Below are positions 23,601-32,484 of a DNA stretch of 54,671 bases, piece after piece; within the stretch, counting starts at the first letter, position 1, and every line of letters begins with the position of its first letter. The position numbers and the translations under genes are program-made. Source of the DNA: Pseudomonadota bacterium (GTDB taxonomy: Bacteria; Myxococcota_A; UBA796; SXON01); assembly GCA_005778355.1 (NCBI GenBank), contig SXON01000164.1, positions 1-54,671 on the forward strand. Direction: 5' to 3'. Under the pieces are notes generated by a model. It was given only the letters and a program-made list of their open reading frames with translations. It was not told the origin of the DNA and made no database searches.

Positions 23601-23927
23601 GCGCACGATGTGCTTGGGATCCACGCCCGGGTGGGAGAAGAAGTTACCGTCTTCCGCCGCGACGATCCCATTGATCCAGTCGCGCGGCAAGTCTGCATAG
23701 GGAACGTAGTTACGATGTTCCTGATCGAAGAACACGCCCATCGGCGTGACCCCGTCCCGGTAGTAGACCGGCGATTCCTGGGCGATGATCGCGAGGATCG
23801 ACCCGCGCGTGAACTCGGGCCCGGGCTCGTCAACCACGTAGACCTTGTAGCCATAGCCGCAGGCCACGCTGCTCACGAGCGCCAGAGCGCCGACCCACTT
23901 GAGCAAACGAGCGAGCCAGAGCCTCAT
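20673..23927 (-). CDS. Bifunctional class A penicillin-binding protein (PBP1A family)
   Basis: The protein has 1084 residues and makes and cross-links peptidoglycan strands in the periplasm. An N-terminal membrane anchor (about 8-28) leads to the GT51 glycosyltransferase, with Glu92 in AAEDGNFFSHPG and GGSTLTQQTAKN. The transpeptidase has Ser474 and Lys477 (FGSTWKP), SEN at 530-532 and KTG at 904-906. The distance between the SxN and KTG motifs is larger than usual, which implies an insertion of roughly 150-200 residues within the transpeptidase domain. The C-terminal tail is Pro/Glu-rich. The start overlaps the upstream glycosyltransferase gene by ATGA. Confidence 0.95.
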   Translation of the reverse strand: MRLWLARLLKWVGALALVSSVACGYGYKVYVVDEPGPEFTRGSILAIIAQESPVYYRDGVTPMGVFFDQEHRNYVPYADLPRDWINGIVAAEDGNFFSHPGVDPKHIVRALVQNVQAGSVVAGGSTLTQQTAKNLFYRPDRSLRSKITELVNAARLEAHFSKEDILEFYANQFHVSANGRGIGIAARYFFDKTPAALTTKECAFIAGMVKAPSRYNPFIGQTEERRQAAIDAAEKRTSYVVRRMVEEGYLPEAKAAALLTEPLAFRRGAFRYDRSVVLDEVQRRLEEPEFIELFERAGIENPSTAGLRIVTTVDHRAQAAATYGLWHHLTELAPPLEKPTLDALLLPDSAASEASPNQPLQAMSFQAARVAAPTGESAVMLDVGGRPCPVDPAGVDRVATAFGVKSEAVVAALAPGRFVLASVRADARACDLEFRPRLQGAVIVLENGLVRAMVGGNDNRNFNRASTAQRQFGSTWKPLVYYAAVQLGWLPTDVLDNRRAVFPFRGVWYYPRPDHASDPFLSMAAAGARSENVASVWLLAHLVDRLDSRQLERIAQMVDLAPRAGETPEAFAVRMRDEAVIRASAADLESYAFTRARADVIAGLGAGAHPEDALALRSLLHGSGVAAELARVERTARSAERDARLAALNNNFLSLEASARRCLASPVASLTWDPVSGVTACGRPPAGFVPIPASEAGLLGTESVGEALSADAQGALIVDARIHLGTLRALRAALDHRLGEMAARDPYDPEILSQNTDWRTLVGVRYLVHVARELGVSAELPENLTLPLGAADTTLVEMASLYQGLLRGERQSFAGEGYEGGSVIGLRSGFLLPESDERTALIAEIRDAGGNVIYRLRNEAESLTDPRAGELVGGVLRNVVQHGTGRRAAAAVTLGGKPVPLAGKTGTTNDYRNAAFLGVVPAFAEGGGAPRWGSGLTVGAYVGYDANTSMRRGSLRIQGANGALPAWVATVEGLARAGLLGPGGSDEYLPSPGLERVDTALGTGLQGSGMSTLTTGGQPPERLFAPVGEKPTAAVVPVEAEPSGAIALPDDVEFGPPEPEEGVDPAVPSPPPTIPEVGPPGEPG

Positions 23928-24961
23928 CGCGAGGCCTCCCGCAATCGGGACGCCTCAGCCAGCAATTCGAGGGCGCGGGTGTACGACGCGTCGGGGCTGA
24001 GCCGCTCGGCCACGGCCCGGCAGGCCTCCCCGAGCCCCCGGGCGCTCCCGATGCGAACGAGGGCGCGGGCGTAGTCGCCCACGGTATCGGCGACGAGCCA
24101 AGACTCCGGCAGCACCTCCGCCGCGCCGTTGGCCGACGTGGTGATGGCGGGCACGCCACACGCCATCGCTTCGAGGCAGGCATTCGCGAACGGGTCGTAG
24201 AGGGTGGGCAGCATCATCGCGTCGGCTGCCTGCAAGAAGCGTTCCGGGTCGCGTTGCGCGCCGAGAAACTTCACCCGGGGCGGGGCGGCGACGGGCGCGT
24301 CTGCACCGACAACCCAGAGCGTCCACTCGTCGGGCAGCGCCGCGATTGCCGTAGCGAGCCCCTTGCGCCTGAAGCCATTACCAAGGAATATCGCTACCTT
24401 TCCGTGGTCCCGCAGCTCGTCCCGCACGGCGGCTCGTACCTGAGCGTCGGGCCGGAAACGTGTACCGTCCACGCCGTTGTACACGACCTCGACGCGCCGC
24501 GGACGGTAGTCGCGGGCGAGTCCCTCGGCGCCGAGCCGGCTGTTCGCAATCACGATGCGCGCCGCCCGCACAGCGGCCCGGTCGACTGCGGTCTCGAACC
24601 AGTCGTCGGGGTTCAACCGGCGACGCACCGGATGTGCCCGTCGCAAGTAGTCGGCATGTGAGCCGCCCCCCGCCCGGAAAAGATCGTGGCCACCGGTGCG
24701 ACCGAAGCCCATCACCGCCTCGTATTGTCCCGCCTTGATGGCCCTCGACGCGGACAACCAGAGGGAGGCGAGCTTGGCTGGACGAAACATCCGGAGGTGG
24801 ACGAAGCGAACTCCCGGTTCAGTCGCGAGATCGCCGCGTACCTCGTTGCACAGCACCGAGACTTCGTGCCCCTGCTTCACCAGGAAACGCGCGAAGCCAA
24901 CGAGGTAGCGCTCGGTGCCCCCGTTGGTCGTGAAACGGCGATGAACGAGCGCAATCTTCAT
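23924..24961 (-). CDS. Glycosyltransferase family 4 (LPS core/WaaG-like)
   Basis: The protein has 345 residues from the ATG at 24961, which overlaps the stop of the next upstream gene (ATGA) and begins the Rossmann strand MKIALVHRRFTTNGGTERY. GT-B fold: the N-terminal acceptor half carries the GG loop. The C-terminal half has VVYNGVDGTRFRP, FLGNGFRRKGL and the donor-site EX7E region (DPFANACLEAMACGVPAITTSANGAAE). The closest familiar pattern is WaaG-type retaining hexosyltransferases of LPS core synthesis, which fits the adjacent WaaE-like enzyme. The exact sugar is unknown. Confidence 0.9.
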   Translation of the reverse strand: MKIALVHRRFTTNGGTERYLVGFARFLVKQGHEVSVLCNEVRGDLATEPGVRFVHLRMFRPAKLASLWLSASRAIKAGQYEAVMGFGRTGGHDLFRAGGGSHADYLRRAHPVRRRLNPDDWFETAVDRAAVRAARIVIANSRLGAEGLARDYRPRRVEVVYNGVDGTRFRPDAQVRAAVRDELRDHGKVAIFLGNGFRRKGLATAIAALPDEWTLWVVGADAPVAAPPRVKFLGAQRDPERFLQAADAMMLPTLYDPFANACLEAMACGVPAITTSANGAAEVLPESWLVADTVGDYARALVRIGSARGLGEACRAVAERLSPDASYTRALELLAEASRLREASR

Positions 24962-25662
24962 AGGCGACGGCGTCCCCATTTCAAGAGCACGTACAAGGCC
25001 CCAAGTGAGGCGTAGAGCAAGCCGGGGAAACCGTCCCGGAATCCGCCGCGGAAGACGAAACCCCGCGCGAAGTGCCACATAGGGCGGAAGAATAGGTCGA
25101 GCAGCGAGCCGTTCCGGGCGTCGATCTGCGTGTAACGGTCGATGCGCGCGAGGTGATCGGCCAGGGACCGGTAGGGCACGTGCACCAGCTCGCCGCCAAG
25201 GTCGGCCACGTTCCCATCGACCACGAGCACGTCGTGAGGGTCACGCCCCTCCCACCGCGCCTTGTCGCGACGCGCCAAGCGCACGCGGCGATCAGGCCAG
25301 GCGAGCCCGCCGCGTAGCGGTCGACCGAGGTACACGTTGCGACGGCACAGCCGGTACGCATCGGCTCGAGGCGCAGCCAGTTCGCGGATGATCGCCTCGC
25401 GGAGGGTGTCCCCCACCGTTTCGTCGGCGTCCACGCTGAGCACCCAGTCGCCACGCGCGGCGGAGAGGGCTCGGTTCTTCTGGGCCACGAAACCCGGCCA
25501 GTCGGTGCTCTCCACCCGCGCGTTCAGCGCCAGGGCACGCTCGACGGTGCCGTCGGTGCTGACGCTGTCGAGCACCACGACCTCGTCGCAGAAGTCCAGG
25601 GAGCGTAGGCACGCCTCGATCCGGTCGGCCTCGTCGCGGGTGATGATGACGGCGGAGAGCAT
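24958..25662 (-). CDS. Glycosyltransferase family 2 (WaaE/KdtX-like LPS core)
   Basis: The protein has 234 residues from the ATG at 25662. It has a GT-A fold: SAVIITRDEADRIEACLRSL, VVLDSVSTDGT, then FVAQKNRALSAARGDWVLSVDADE with the DxD metal site. FVxQKN followed by LSVDADE is typical of WaaE/KdtX-like beta-1,4-glucosyltransferases. The C-terminal stretch GFPGLLYASLGALYVLLKWGRRRL looks membrane-associated. It is the first gene of an overlapping minus-strand operon through tlyA and is divergent from the M14 gene across only 27 bases. Confidence 0.88.
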   Translation of the reverse strand: MLSAVIITRDEADRIEACLRSLDFCDEVVVLDSVSTDGTVERALALNARVESTDWPGFVAQKNRALSAARGDWVLSVDADETVGDTLREAIIRELAAPRADAYRLCRRNVYLGRPLRGGLAWPDRRVRLARRDKARWEGRDPHDVLVVDGNVADLGGELVHVPYRSLADHLARIDRYTQIDARNGSLLDLFFRPMWHFARGFVFRGGFRDGFPGLLYASLGALYVLLKWGRRRL

Positions 25663-25674
25663 GGGACCGAGCGC

Positions 25675-25682
25675 GCTATCTT
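25675..25682 (+). promoter_or_regulatory. Candidate -10 element (TATCTT) with leaderless start
   Basis: TATCTT (25677-25682) lies 7 bases before the ATG at 25690 within the 27-base divergent gap. If it is used, the transcript starts at the ATG. The same spacing is seen before the gene at 1250. No -35 hexamer is recognised. Confidence 0.3.
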
Positions 25683-25689
25683 CCGTAGC

Positions 25690-26727
25690 ATGAGTGACAC
25701 CGGGAGGAGATTCAGCCGAGACTACGCCCAGGCACGGGAACGGTTCCGCGAGGCCACCCGGGGACACGAGCACGGCGCGGTGAATCTCACTGCGGATCTC
25801 AGCATCGACTGGGCCTGGGTGGGGCCGCAGGACGCGGAGCGCGTGCTCCTCTACACGAGTGGCCTGCACGGCATCGAGGGATTCGGCGGCGGTGCGGCGC
25901 AGCTGGAGACGCTTGCCGTCGGTGCAGATGTCGCGACAATGTACGTGCATGCCCTCAACCCGTACGGGTGGCACCACCTGCGACGCGTCAACGAGAATAA
26001 CGTCGATCTCAACAGAAACTTCCTGCTTGACGGGCAACCGTACCAGGGTGCGCCGCCCGCCTACGCGCAACTCGACAGCCTGCTCAACCCCACCACACCG
26101 CCTGGGGGCATCGACTCCTTCTGGCTTCACGCGGCCTGGGCCGTGGTGACCCAGGGCTATGGCGCGATGAAGAACGCGATCGTCTCGGGCCAATACGACT
26201 ATGAACGTGGATTATTCTTCGGCGGCTCGAAGATGGAGGCCGGGCCGAGGGCCGTGGCGGAGTTGCTCGTCGCGAGGCTGTCGCGCCGGGAGCGGGTCGT
26301 GCACGTGGACTGGCATTCGGCGCTGGGGAAATACGCCGACCGCACGCTGGTGCTCGAGGGCTCGGTCGACGCGGCCGCGGCGGCGCGTGTGCGGCGCGTC
26401 ATGGGCGAGGGCGTCCGCACCTGGGACGCCGCCGACGCGAGCGCCTACACCATCCGCGGCGGGATGACCGCCTACCTCCAGTCGAAGCTCCCAGGCGTGC
26501 GCTACGACGGCCTCACCTGCGAGTTCGGTACGCAGCCCAACCTGCAAGTGCTCGCGGCGCTCCGCGCGGAAAATCGGCTGCATCACTGGGGAACGCCGAC
26601 CGATGACCACCCGGCGCGGGCGGCGATGCGAGCCGCCTTTGCGCCCCGAGAGGCGAGGTGGGAGGCCGCTGTGCTCGCCCATGCCCGGGAGGTGCATGCG
26701 CACTGCCACGCCTTGATCGAGGCCTGA
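25690..26727 (+). CDS. DUF2817 / M14-like zinc carboxypeptidase-fold hydrolase
   Basis: The protein has 345 residues. The zinc ligands are visible: His60 and Glu63 in SGLHGIEGFGG, and His in HVDWHSALG (205 or 209). The substrate-binding motif NENNVDLNRNF follows the ALNPYGW strand, and the catalytic glutamate is probably Glu278 in TCEFGT. This set is typical of the DUF2817 branch of the M14 carboxypeptidase superfamily. No signal peptide is seen, so it should be cytosolic. The substrate (peptide, peptidoglycan fragment or an acylated small molecule) cannot be told from sequence. Confidence 0.87.
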   Translation: MSDTGRRFSRDYAQARERFREATRGHEHGAVNLTADLSIDWAWVGPQDAERVLLYTSGLHGIEGFGGGAAQLETLAVGADVATMYVHALNPYGWHHLRRVNENNVDLNRNFLLDGQPYQGAPPAYAQLDSLLNPTTPPGGIDSFWLHAAWAVVTQGYGAMKNAIVSGQYDYERGLFFGGSKMEAGPRAVAELLVARLSRRERVVHVDWHSALGKYADRTLVLEGSVDAAAAARVRRVMGEGVRTWDAADASAYTIRGGMTAYLQSKLPGVRYDGLTCEFGTQPNLQVLAALRAENRLHHWGTPTDDHPARAAMRAAFAPREARWEAAVLAHAREVHAHCHALIEA

Positions 26728-26834
26728 TCCGCCGCCCCGAAATACAAGAAGCGCCCCGCCGTCCCCAGCGACCATTTTTTGGCAAGCACGCTGGCTAGGG
26801 GGCGCGGGCAAGCCCCTTGCATGTCGGAGTTGGC

Positions 26835-29800
26835 ATGTCCCTGCCCAGAGTTTCCCTCGCCCTCTCGATCCTCGTCGCCACCGGTGCGGCGCTCGGCTGC
26901 GCGGGGAGCTGCCCCGGGGGCGATCCCGTCGACGAGCTCGCCGCCAGCGTGCTCACCGACCCCGCGACCACCCTCGCCGTGGCCGAGGTCGACGGCGCGC
27001 CGGACATCCCGGCGATCCGACCCGGCGAGTTGGCCGTGATGGCCCCCACCGGTAGCGGGCTGCAGGTCTTGGCCGTGGCCCCGCAGGGCGCCGGCCGGGA
27101 GCCATCGCAAGTCGCCGTGATCTTCGACCGTCCGATGGTCGCGCTCACGGCGCTCGCGGAAACGGTGCCAGTCACCTGCCAACCCGCCATCGACGGGCGC
27201 ATGCGCTGGGCGGGCACCAGCACCGCCGTGATCGTGCCGAAAAGTGGCCGTTTCCCCGCCGCCACCGAGTACAGTTGCCAGGTTGCCCCGGGCACGGCCG
27301 CGCTCGACGGCACCGCCCTCGAAAACACGGTGGCTTGGAGCTTCTCGACGGAGGTGCCAGCGCTCGAACGAAGCTGGCCTCGCGCGGGCGAGCGCGCCTG
27401 GGACATCGAGAAGCCCATCGTCTTGCGCTTCAACCAGCCCGTCGAGCCCTCGGCAGTCCAGTCCTTCCTGCACCTCGCCACCGAGGATGGCCGAGCGCTC
27501 GGCGTCACCGCCAGCGCCAGCACCGGGGAGCACGCCGAGGCCGACACGGTGGAGCTCTCCGCCCAGCTCGAGCGCGATGCCGCCTACGTCCTCACCATCC
27601 GAGCGGGCATGCGCGGCGCTGAGGGACCACTCCCCCTCGCCGCCGACGCCGAGCTGAGGTTCCACACCACGCCTCGCGCGGGCATCGCCGAGTACAGCCC
27701 ACAGGGCAACGGCGACGGGAGCGGCGTGGATCCCGAGTCATCGATCCGCATCGTGTTCAACACAGAGATCGACGGCATGAAGGCGGCCGAAAAGATCCAG
27801 ATCTCGCCCACTCCGCCCGATGGCTGGCGGCCTGCGGAAACCTACACCAGTCGCTATTGGTACTATAATCCGCGTCTAAACCCGCAAACGACCTACACCG
27901 TCACGGTGGCGGCGGGAATCGAAGACATCCACGGCCAAACGACGCCGGAGGCGGTGTCCTGGAGCTTCACCACCGGCGACCTCGCCCCCCTGCTCGACGC
28001 GCCCTGGGCCACCTCCCAGCTCTACCCGGCCAACAACCCGCCAACCGTCCCGGTGCGTTTTCGTAATGTCTCCAGTGTGCACGCTGAGCTCGAGCGCATC
28101 GATCCTGCCGTGATTCTGGGGGCACGCGCAGAGTTCAGCGACTTGCTGGATCGGCAGGGCGGGCGCCAGGTGGTCGTGCAGTCCCCCGCGGAGCGCAACG
28201 TGCTTCACCGCGCGATGCTGTCGATGTCCCCGGAGCTGGTCGGCGGGCATGGCCTCGTGCGCGTGAGCACCTGGTCGCCCGAGGTGCTGGACTGGCAGGG
28301 CCACCCGGAGCGGCGATCCGCTGTCTTCCAGGTGACCGACCTCGGCGCCAACTTCAAGCTCACTCCGGACGGCGCGACGGTGTGGGTCACCCATCTCGGC
28401 GACGGCACACCCGCGCCCGGCGCCGCCGTCGAACTGTGGCGAGGCGGTCGCAAACTATGGGCGGGCACGTGCGACAAGGACGGCGTGGCCCTGGCCACGG
28501 GCGACTTCATCGACGACGGCGAGTCGGACTGGAGCGGCGAGGAGGTCCTGGCCGTGGTGCGCAACGGCACCGACGTCGCCATCGTGGGTCACCGCACGCG
28601 GGAAGGCCTCGACCCCTGGCGGGCGGGGGCCTGGTCGGCCTTCGATCCCGACGGCAAGCGCTTGGACATCGAGGCCTTCACCGACCGGGGCGTGTACCGG
28701 CCGGGCGACACTGCGCACGTGGCGGTGACCGCCCGAGTCGCCGACATGCAGGGCCTCTCCGCCACGGGCGGGGCGCTCAGCTGGTCGGTCAGCGACCCTG
28801 ACGGCGCCGACGCGGGCAGCGGCGCATGCGCGCTCAGCTCCGGCGGAACATGTACGTTTGATGTCGCGACACCCGACGACGCGCGGCTGGGCGACTGGTC
28901 GGTGCGGCTCGAGAGCGAAGACGGCCTGAGCAGCGCCTATGCCTCGATCCCTATACGCGCCTACCGAGCCCCGGCCTTCCGGGTCGACGTGGCCGGACCA
29001 GAGCGGCTGGTGGCGGGCGACACGCTGAACGTCAAGGCCGACGCCCGCTACCTCTTCGGCGCACCGATGAAGGGGGCCAAGGCCAAGTGGTCGGTGCGCC
29101 GCGTGGCCCGGGAGCCCTCCTTCAGCGAGTTCGAGGGCTACCGTTTCGCCGCGCTGCCTAGCGACGACCTCTGGTCGATGCCGGAGGCCGTGGAGGAGCC
29201 AGTGTCGAGCGGCAATGGCGTGATCGACGCGGAAGGCCGCCTCGCCGTCTCGCAGGGCCTCCCTGCCGAGCAGGTGTCGCGACCGTATAGTTACCTGGTG
29301 GAGGCCACCGTCACCGATACCGACCGCCAGCAGGTGAGCGCTCGGGCGCTCGTCGAGGTCGACAGCGCCAGCGTCTACCCGGGGGTGAAGCCCGAGGGGT
29401 GGCTTGCCGAGGCCCAGAAACCGACCCGCGTGCTCGTCACCGCCGTGAGCCCCGAGGGAAAGCTCGCCAAGGGGGCCAGCATCCGCACCACGTTGCTTCG
29501 GCGTACTTGGGACAACATCCGCGAGCGGGGGATCGACGGTACCTGGCGCTGGGTCAGCAACAAGAAAGACGAGGTCGTCACCTCTGGAACCGTGAGCGCC
29601 GGTCTGGGCTCCTCCTGGTCCTTCACCCCAGAGGCCGGGGGCTACTACATCGTGCGCGCCGAGAGCATCGACAAGGCCGGTCGCACCGCCTCCGCCGAGG
29701 CGGGGATCTGGGTCTTCGGCGGCGACGTCAGCTGGGCTCGCTCCGACGATCATCAGCTCGAACTCGTGCACGACCGCCTGCGTTACAAGCCGGGCGACAC

Positions 29801-32483
29801 CGCGCGAATCCTCGTGAAGGGCCCGAAACGCGGACTCCGCGCCCTGGTCACGGTGGAGCGCGAGGGGATCTGGTCACGCCGGGTGATCACCCTCGACTCC
29901 ACCTCGGCCACCGTTACCGTGCCCATCACCGCCGAGATGGCCCCCAACGCCTTCGTCAGCGTCGTCGCCGCCGAGGGCGCTCCGCCCGCCGACAAGCCCG
30001 GAGCAGGCGTGCCCGGCGTGTGGTACGGCCTCGCCAATCTCGACGTGAGTCCCGACGCGCAGCGCGTGGACGTGGACGTCTCAACCGACAAGAGCACCTA
30101 CCAGCCGCGCGACGAGGTGGCCGTCACCGTCAAGGCCACGCGTGACGGCAAGGCGCTGGCCAACGCGCATGTCGTGCTCTGGGCGGTCGACTACGGCGTG
30201 CTCTCGCTCACCGCCTACCAGACCCCCGATCTGCACGAGCGCTTCTACACCAAGCGGGGCCTCGGCGTCCTCACAGCCGACAACCGCGTGTCGGTCTACG
30301 ACCGGGCGCTGAGGCTCGCCAAGGGTGCAGAGATCGGCGGTGGTGGCGGCGAGGGGCCCGCCGTGCGCTCCAACTTCGTCACCACCCCGCTCTGGGAAGG
30401 GAATCTCAAGACCGGCGTCGACGGCACGATCACCCACCGATTCCCGCTCCCCGACAACCTGACCACCTTCCGGGTGATGGCGGTGGTCGACGATGGCCGC
30501 GCCGGATTCGGAAAGGACGAGGCCGAGTTGCGCGTGAACCGCCCGCTCATCGCCCGGCCCGCCCTGCCGCGCTTCTTCCGAAGTGGCGACCGGGCGCTCG
30601 CCGGCGTCGTCCTGCACAACAACACGCCAACCCCCCTCGACGTCGCCGTTACCGCCAGCGTCCAGGGGGCCACCCTTCGGGGTGCACCTCGAACGGTGCG
30701 AGTGGATCCCGACGCGGCCACGGAAGTGCCCTTTGCGCTGACCGATTTCGCGGGAAACAACGTCGCCTTCCACTTTGAGGCCCGAGGCGGCAGTCACGCC
30801 GACGCCGTGGAGTTGACCGTACCCGTGGCCTTCGCGCGCCCAACCGAGGTGGTGGCCACCGCCGGGAGCACCACCGCGAGCGCCACCGTCGACGTGGCCG
30901 TTCCCGGCGACGTCTTGCGGCAGTCGGGGGGGCTCGACGTCCAGGTAAGTGCGTCGGCGCTCGTCGGCATCGGAAAGTCGATCGACTACGTGATTGACTA
31001 CCCGCACGGCTGCCTCGAACAGACGGTGAGCCGCTCGCGCGTGGCCCTCCTCGCCGACCGCGTGCGGGCACAAGCCGGCGTTTCCCGGAGCGCCGACGAG
31101 CTCCTGGGCATCTCGAGGGCCGGCCTCGGCAAGCTCGCCGACTTCCGCACCTACTCCGGCGGCTATGCCTACTGGGCCGGAGGGCACCGACCGGATCCTC
31201 TGGCCACCGCCTACGCGCTGGAGTTCCTCTCCGAGGCGAAGCGCGCTGGGCTGGAGGTCGACGCGGAGGCTCAGAAGGGCGCCGTCGTGGTGCTTCGGCA
31301 AGTGCTCGCTGGCCAGCACTTGCCCGCTTGGATCGACGAGGAAGGGGCGAAGGCAATCCAGGCTCGCGCGGCTCTGGCGCTGGCGCGTTCGGGGCAGCCC
31401 GACGCGGCATTCAACAACCGGTTGCTGGGCAATGCCGCCGGTCGCACCGCCCTGACTCGGGCTCAGCTCCTCGAAACAGTGGCCCTCACCAACGCCCGCG
31501 ACCCACGGGTGGCTTCATTGCAGCGCGACCTCGAGGCCTCGCTCCACGTCGAAGCCACGACCGCGGCCCTCCTCGACACCGACCGCGAGAAGCTTGCCGC
31601 CTTGTGGTGGGGCGAGGATGTCGCCACGATCCAGTTGGTGCGCGCGTTCAACGTGTCGGCGCCTTCCCACCCTCTGATGGAGCGACTGGTGGCGCACGTC
31701 GTGCAATCACGACGTAAGGGCCGTTGGTCGAACACCTGGGCCACGGCGGAGGGGCTCGCCGCGCTCAGCGACTACGCCGCGCGCGCGGAAACCGGGTCGC
31801 CGAGCGCAACGGTGAGCTTTGGAGCTGATTCCCTGATTGATCAGGCGCTGGGCGCGGGCGGCCAGGCGCAGGCGCAAATCGCGATGGACATGCTCAAGTC
31901 CGGTCCCCTCAGCTTCACGACCAGCGGCGGGCGGCTGTACTACGAGTCGCGACTGTCCTATGCCCTGCCGGTCCTGCCCCCGCGCGACGAGGGCTTCACG
32001 GTCGAGCGCAAACTCGAGCTCGTCGGCGGCGGTGGAACCGCGAACGGCCAGGTGGAGCCCGGCTCGCTGGTACGCGTCACCCTGCGCGTGGTCACCCCGG
32101 TCGACCGCTACCACGTGGCTCTGGTCGACGCGCTCCCGGCAGGACTGGAGCCTGTCGACACCAGCTTCGCGACGGAGGCCAGCGACCTGGGTGGCGGGCG
32201 CGACACCGGCGTCCGCGGGCGCGACACCGGCGAGGACACGGAGTCGCCGCACTGGTGGTCCGCGTGGGTCTTCAACCGCCAGGAGCTCGGCGACAGCGAG
32301 GTGAAGTGGTTCGCAGACTACATGCCGCGCGGCGTCCATGCGCAGAGCTACATCGCGCGGGCCACGACCCCGGGCTCCTACGCGCATCCGGCGGCGATCG
32401 CGCAGGCGATGTACGCGCCCGACGTGTACGGGCGAACCGAAGCCGGTCGCTTCGTCGTCGGTCAAGTGGTGGCCCAGCGATAG
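26835..32483 (+). CDS. Bacterial alpha-2-macroglobulin lipoprotein with thioester
   Basis: The protein has 1882 residues. The ATG at 26835 is supported by GGAG 5 bases upstream and gives a lipoprotein signal ending AALGC. Macroglobulin beta-domains run through the first 1100 residues (bait region likely around 900-1000), including the FTDRGVYRPGDTAHV and YQPRDEVAVTV motifs. The thioester CLEQ (Cys1393, Gln1396) is in YPHGCLEQTVSR, at the start of the alpha-helical TED domain. The C-terminal receptor-like domain ends near TEAGRFVV. Such proteins trap invading proteases in the periplasm. The next gene, PBP1C, starts two bases after the stop codon, the well-known macroglobulin-pbpC pairing in which damage control is linked to peptidoglycan repair. 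Confidence 0.95.
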   Translation: MSLPRVSLALSILVATGAALGCAGSCPGGDPVDELAASVLTDPATTLAVAEVDGAPDIPAIRPGELAVMAPTGSGLQVLAVAPQGAGREPSQVAVIFDRPMVALTALAETVPVTCQPAIDGRMRWAGTSTAVIVPKSGRFPAATEYSCQVAPGTAALDGTALENTVAWSFSTEVPALERSWPRAGERAWDIEKPIVLRFNQPVEPSAVQSFLHLATEDGRALGVTASASTGEHAEADTVELSAQLERDAAYVLTIRAGMRGAEGPLPLAADAELRFHTTPRAGIAEYSPQGNGDGSGVDPESSIRIVFNTEIDGMKAAEKIQISPTPPDGWRPAETYTSRYWYYNPRLNPQTTYTVTVAAGIEDIHGQTTPEAVSWSFTTGDLAPLLDAPWATSQLYPANNPPTVPVRFRNVSSVHAELERIDPAVILGARAEFSDLLDRQGGRQVVVQSPAERNVLHRAMLSMSPELVGGHGLVRVSTWSPEVLDWQGHPERRSAVFQVTDLGANFKLTPDGATVWVTHLGDGTPAPGAAVELWRGGRKLWAGTCDKDGVALATGDFIDDGESDWSGEEVLAVVRNGTDVAIVGHRTREGLDPWRAGAWSAFDPDGKRLDIEAFTDRGVYRPGDTAHVAVTARVADMQGLSATGGALSWSVSDPDGADAGSGACALSSGGTCTFDVATPDDARLGDWSVRLESEDGLSSAYASIPIRAYRAPAFRVDVAGPERLVAGDTLNVKADARYLFGAPMKGAKAKWSVRRVAREPSFSEFEGYRFAALPSDDLWSMPEAVEEPVSSGNGVIDAEGRLAVSQGLPAEQVSRPYSYLVEATVTDTDRQQVSARALVEVDSASVYPGVKPEGWLAEAQKPTRVLVTAVSPEGKLAKGASIRTTLLRRTWDNIRERGIDGTWRWVSNKKDEVVTSGTVSAGLGSSWSFTPEAGGYYIVRAESIDKAGRTASAEAGIWVFGGDVSWARSDDHQLELVHDRLRYKPGDTARILVKGPKRGLRALVTVEREGIWSRRVITLDSTSATVTVPITAEMAPNAFVSVVAAEGAPPADKPGAGVPGVWYGLANLDVSPDAQRVDVDVSTDKSTYQPRDEVAVTVKATRDGKALANAHVVLWAVDYGVLSLTAYQTPDLHERFYTKRGLGVLTADNRVSVYDRALRLAKGAEIGGGGGEGPAVRSNFVTTPLWEGNLKTGVDGTITHRFPLPDNLTTFRVMAVVDDGRAGFGKDEAELRVNRPLIARPALPRFFRSGDRALAGVVLHNNTPTPLDVAVTASVQGATLRGAPRTVRVDPDAATEVPFALTDFAGNNVAFHFEARGGSHADAVELTVPVAFARPTEVVATAGSTTASATVDVAVPGDVLRQSGGLDVQVSASALVGIGKSIDYVIDYPHGCLEQTVSRSRVALLADRVRAQAGVSRSADELLGISRAGLGKLADFRTYSGGYAYWAGGHRPDPLATAYALEFLSEAKRAGLEVDAEAQKGAVVVLRQVLAGQHLPAWIDEEGAKAIQARAALALARSGQPDAAFNNRLLGNAAGRTALTRAQLLETVALTNARDPRVASLQRDLEASLHVEATTAALLDTDREKLAALWWGEDVATIQLVRAFNVSAPSHPLMERLVAHVVQSRRKGRWSNTWATAEGLAALSDYAARAETGSPSATVSFGADSLIDQALGAGGQAQAQIAMDMLKSGPLSFTTSGGRLYYESRLSYALPVLPPRDEGFTVERKLELVGGGGTANGQVEPGSLVRVTLRVVTPVDRYHVALVDALPAGLEPVDTSFATEASDLGGGRDTGVRGRDTGEDTESPHWWSAWVFNRQELGDSEVKWFADYMPRGVHAQSYIARATTPGSYAHPAAIAQAMYAPDVYGRTEAGRFVVGQVVAQR

Positions 32484-32484
32484 G

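Noticed and set aside
24958..26193. Extended glycosyltransferase frame starting at 26193
   Set aside because: The extra N-terminus is antisense to the M14-like gene; the ATG at 25662 begins the GT-A domain exactly.
26806..26821. Sigma-54-like GGGCAAG-N4-TTGCA before the macroglobulin gene
   Set aside because: The -24 half has two mismatches, and the implied transcript start (about 26832) would remove the GGAG that supports the ATG at 26835.
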